From Deltaproteobacteria bacterium RBG_13_52_11 (GTDB lineage Bacteria > Desulfobacterota > B13-G15 > RBG-16-54-18), in contig MGQF01000015.1 of the NCBI GenBank assembly GCA_001797745.1, positions 10,563 to 19,543 of the forward strand: a DNA stretch of 8,981 nucleotides, written 5' to 3'. How positions within the stretch are numbered: the stretch's first letter is position 1; each line of letters opens with the position of its first letter. Shown piece after piece: positions 7,052 to 8,981 of the stretch. The position numbers and the translations under genes were made by a program. The notes beneath the pieces are model-generated. The model saw only the letters and a list, made by a program, of their open reading frames with translations, searched no databases and was not told the origin of the DNA.

Positions 7052-7349
7052 AGTACCACGAGATTATATGGTTAAAAGATACGGCATAACCTGTCAAAAT
7101 TCGTCTCAAAAAGGCCAATAGAGAGACACGCCCTGTCCGTATCAAAAGATAAGAATGATTCAGCATCAAAACCCACGCATAAATATGAATTCCCATCTTA
7201 AACGTCCCCTCTTCGATACGCTTGAGCAGGTCCTGCCGATCACGATCACTCAAGAATATCTTTCTTTTTTCGATTCCCCGCACCATCACGTGATGCAGAA
7301 CTCCTTCTATATTGAGTCTCGGTCCTCTTGGCTGCACGCACACTATCAC
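7044..7349 (-). pseudogene. Truncated IS200-like/RAYT Y1 transposase remnant
   Basis: The frame keeps the N-terminal half of the REP-associated tyrosine transposase type (Y1_Tnp): PRGPRLNIEGVLHHVMVRGIEKRKIF, then DRDRQDLLKRIEE, IYAWVLMLNHSYLLIRTG and FLRRILTGYAVSFN. Similarity stops after SFN, where intact members continue with a basic stretch, GHLFQNRYK and the helix carrying the catalytic Tyr. The metal-binding HUH motif, normally NHxHLL, reads NHSYLL, so the second His is Tyr. The usual Met before PRGPRL is also missing; only GTG codons precede it. It is therefore an inactive fragment, without the catalytic Tyr. Its last codons overlap the start of the radical SAM gene by eight bases. I see no terminal hairpins or paired REP sequences that would define an element. 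Confidence 0.8.
7063..7097 (-). promoter_or_regulatory. Possible promoter for the orphan radical SAM gene
   Basis: Inside the transposase remnant the minus strand has a perfect TTGACA (7097-7092) and a perfect TATAAT (7068-7063), but they are 23 bases apart, too far for a normal sigma-70 promoter. With 17-base spacing, TTGACA pairs with a poor TAACCA and TATAAT with a poor GGTTAT. The TATAAT lies only 12 bases before the ATG at 7051. It is recorded as a weak candidate. Confidence 0.25.
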
Positions 7350-7428
7350 TATCCCAAATGTATGTCAAATATCGGAATTAACGGGCCTACGTCCCCTTTC
7401 TCTCCCTGATTTGTCTTGCTAAATCTAT

Positions 7429-7434
7429 TATAAT
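7429..7434 (+). promoter_or_regulatory. Candidate -10 box for the hydrolase gene
   Basis: A TATAAT lies about 54 bases before the start codon at 7488. The hexamer 17 bases upstream, CTGATT, is a weak -35 box. No stronger candidate was found in the gap 7350-7487. Confidence 0.3.
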
Positions 7435-7487
7435 TAAATATCTTACTGCCTATTAATACATCGAAGGATTATCGGGAAGGATCCTGT

Positions 7488-8528
7488 ATGAGTCAAATAA
7501 AGCCAATATATATTATCCTTTTGCTGTCTTGTTGCGCCCTGCTGAATACGGCCTGTAGCTACCTGACCAAAAATGATCGGCAGCTGGTTTATTCGCAACC
7601 TGCGTATGGGGCGGACAGGTTCATCCGAATACAGGGGTACAATATCCATTATGTGGAAACGGGTACTAACACCGGGCAGCAAGAGACCATGCTGCTGATC
7701 CCCGGGGCATTCAGCACCTACCGGAGCTGGAACCGGATGATCCCTTTTCTCTCCAAAAACTACCGGCTCCTTGCCATCGATTACCTCGGAGTCGGCGACT
7801 CCGATAAGCCCGCGTTAGGCTTCGCGTATACGATCGAGGAACAGGCCGACGTGATCGCGGCGATGATGGAACAGGCGGGGATTCCCAAGGTTCATATCGT
7901 AGGCGTCTCGTACGGAGGGTTGATCGCGTTAAACCTCGCCACCCGGTATCCGCAGCTTGCCGACAGCGTCGTGTGCATCGAGGGGGGCGTGGTGAAACCC
8001 GAGAAGTTGCCGTATCACTACTGGAGGAAGGTCTTAGGTTGGCCCATCGTAGGGGACTTCTTTGTTGGTTCGATCCGGTCCGGCTTGTTTGACACGATGT
8101 CGGCGAAAAAGGTGATGGGGAAGGCATGGGAGGGCATGAGCAAGGAGGAGCGGCAGGAGCTTATCCATATTTTCACGCAGAGCAATAAAACCGCTTCCCG
8201 GAGGGCATGGTATAGCATGTCCCAGACTTTCGAAAATTCCAAGGATTTTGTCGAAGAGATCAAGACCCTCAAGACACCGGTGCTCTATCTCTATGGGGAG
8301 AAATCGGAATTGCTGGATATGGCTGAAATGAACGTCCGCTTCTTCAGGACCTATCTGCCGGCAGTGGAGATCGTCAGCTTCAAAGATGGCATCCACGACC
8401 TCGAACTGCAAAAACCCCGTGAGGTGTCTCATCTGATCATCAAATTCCTCGGTCAAAACGGGAGCGCGGTCGTGGCAAACAGACACAAGTATTCCGCAGA
8501 AATCCCCTCCCCCAGCGCCACGCCGTGA
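7488..8528 (+). CDS. Alpha/beta hydrolase with lipoprotein-like signal
   Basis: The N-terminus has one Lys, a hydrophobic stretch (residues 7-19) and LLNTAC with Cys at 23. This resembles a lipoprotein signal, although Asn at -3 is atypical, so membrane anchoring through C23 is likely but not certain. The rest is an alpha/beta hydrolase: the oxyanion segment LLIPGAFSTYRSW (69-81), LLAIDYLGVGDSDKP (94-108), the nucleophile elbow GVSYGG with S141, and GIHDLELQKPREV with H303 as the probable catalytic His. The usual acid after strand 7 (G.xD) reads YGEKSELLD, so the Asp position holds Ser and E274 or D277 may take its place. The substrate is unknown; an ester or amide hydrolase is most likely. 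GGGAAGGA at 7474-7481 fixes the start. It appears to be transcribed alone. Confidence 0.85.
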   Translation: MSQIKPIYIILLLSCCALLNTACSYLTKNDRQLVYSQPAYGADRFIRIQGYNIHYVETGTNTGQQETMLLIPGAFSTYRSWNRMIPFLSKNYRLLAIDYLGVGDSDKPALGFAYTIEEQADVIAAMMEQAGIPKVHIVGVSYGGLIALNLATRYPQLADSVVCIEGGVVKPEKLPYHYWRKVLGWPIVGDFFVGSIRSGLFDTMSAKKVMGKAWEGMSKEERQELIHIFTQSNKTASRRAWYSMSQTFENSKDFVEEIKTLKTPVLYLYGEKSELLDMAEMNVRFFRTYLPAVEIVSFKDGIHDLELQKPREVSHLIIKFLGQNGSAVVANRHKYSAEIPSPSATP

Positions 8529-8772
8529 GTATGGGGAAACTCAGAAAGTAGTAACTGCTGTATTAAACTAAGCGGGCGCCTAAATACCCCCCAACGATTT
8601 AATTTAATGTAGATCTTCAAAATTCGTTACCTGAATTAAGTATATTTCATGCGCTAAAATTCATCTGAGAAGAGTAATTATTGCACCTAAAGTATATCAT
8701 TTTATCGATTTCAGGTGTATAATATATGCAATATTTCATCTATTGAATGAATTATTACGCTTGGGATATATT
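8529..8772. other. AT-rich intergenic region before the AbiEi-like gene
   Basis: This 244-bp gap has no credible gene. Its base composition drops sharply towards AT after about 8590. It contains a TATAAT at 8718-8723, the inverted repeats described at 8677-8735, and a TTCAT/ATGAA repeat at 8736-8751. I see no clear terminator for the hydrolase gene. Confidence 0.5.
8677..8735 (+). promoter_or_regulatory. Putative promoter-operator of the AbiEi-like gene
   Basis: Two imperfect inverted repeats surround a TATAAT box (8718-8723). The outer arms are ATTATTGCA (8677-8685) and TGCAATATT (8727-8735), matching at 8 of 9 positions. The inner arms are CACCTAAA (8684-8691) and TTTCAGGTG (8709-8717). 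The -10 box lies between the right inner and outer arms, where a bound repressor would block transcription. The -35 box is weak. AbiEi antitoxins are known to repress their own operons by binding inverted repeats, so an operator is a reasonable inference. Confidence 0.4.
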
Positions 8773-8981
8773 ATGAAAGCACTTACAGGACTTGGGAAGG
8801 TTGATCGAGAAAGAATCGGTGCGGTAATCCGCGACACGAAGGGTGTCATCGCAGTTGTTGAGGCTGCTGATATTTTGGGAGTATCACCCACGAAGGCCGC
8901 CAAGATGCTGTCACGTTGGTCGCGCAAGGGGTGGCTTTCGAGAATACGACGTGGTTTTTACATCCCTGTACCCATTGAGTC
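8773..8981 (+). CDS. AbiEi-family antitoxin/regulator, N-terminal domain, cut by the right edge
   Basis: An ATG at 8773 opens a frame of about 69 residues to the window end, with no stop. The sequence resembles the N-terminal winged-helix domain of type IV AbiEi antitoxins: GVIAVVEAADILGVSPTKAAKMLSRWSRKGWLSRIRRGFYIPVP, that is a helix-turn-helix followed by the wing motif GWL.RI.RG.Y.P.P. In known systems AbiEi neutralises the nucleotidyltransferase toxin AbiEii encoded directly downstream and represses the operon; together they act in phage abortive infection. The toxin gene would lie beyond the window and cannot be confirmed. A weak GGGA at 8763-8766 precedes the start. An AbiEi-like stand-alone regulator is the main alternative. 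Confidence 0.72.
   Translation, partial: MKALTGLGKVDRERIGAVIRDTKGVIAVVEAADILGVSPTKAAKMLSRWSRKGWLSRIRRGFYIPVPIE

Noticed and set aside
7155..7409. Plus-strand open frame antisense to the transposase remnant
   Set aside because: It mirrors the remnant, which has clear family similarity on the minus strand; the plus-strand product shows no motif or ribosome binding site.
7711..8486. Overlapping minus-strand open frames opposite the hydrolase gene
   Set aside because: They are antisense to a gene with a clear catalytic elbow and good ribosome binding site and have Arg/Ser/Pro-rich composition.
8564..8580. GC-rich patch with GGCGCC considered as a terminator for the hydrolase gene
   Set aside because: The palindrome has no adequate loop and no T-tract follows.
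8736..8927. Minus-strand open frame of 63 codons opposite the AbiEi-like gene
   Set aside because: The plus strand gives a recognisable winged-helix protein here; the minus frame has no motif.

Overview
The window looks like a chromosomal segment of a Gram-negative, probably anaerobic bacterium. The moderately GC-rich coding style, AGGAGG-type ribosome binding sites, two cobalamin-dependent-type radical SAM proteins and a cytoplasmic-type NagZ/NamZ pair would suit a Desulfobacterota- or Nitrospirota-like lineage. That assignment is inference, because no rRNA or other marker gene is present.

Layout. Positions 1-613 (minus strand) hold two small unrecognised genes joined by an ATGA overlap; the second runs off the left edge. 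Positions 731-1261 (minus) hold two small membrane proteins of the TM2 type, 21 bp apart. A 317-bp divergent intergenic region follows, with promoter candidates for both sides. Positions 1579-5390 (plus) form a compact three-gene block: a B12-binding-type radical SAM protein with a long C-terminal extension, then NagZ (beta-N-acetylglucosaminidase, GH3) and NamZ (exo-beta-N-acetylmuramidase, DUF1343/GH171). nagZ and namZ overlap by 35 bp. Together the two enzymes can dismantle GlcNAc-MurNAc chains from the non-reducing end, and neither has a signal peptide, which suggests use in the cytoplasm.

From 5471 onward the region looks accessory. A second, unrelated B12-type radical SAM gene (minus) converges on namZ, with an AT-rich hairpin between them. 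Its start codon overlaps the truncated end of an IS200-like/RAYT Y1 transposase remnant whose HUH motif is broken. A plus-strand alpha/beta hydrolase with an N-terminal lipoprotein-like signal follows. The right edge cuts the N-terminal winged-helix domain of an AbiEi-family antitoxin, so an AbiE-type type IV toxin-antitoxin system probably continues beyond the window. Its upstream region carries imperfect inverted repeats around a TATAAT box.

No CRISPR array, tRNA, rRNA or intact mobile element was seen. The best leads are the link of a radical SAM enzyme to a peptidoglycan recycling pair, the orphan radical SAM gene next to a transposase remnant, and the AbiEi locus with its putative operator.
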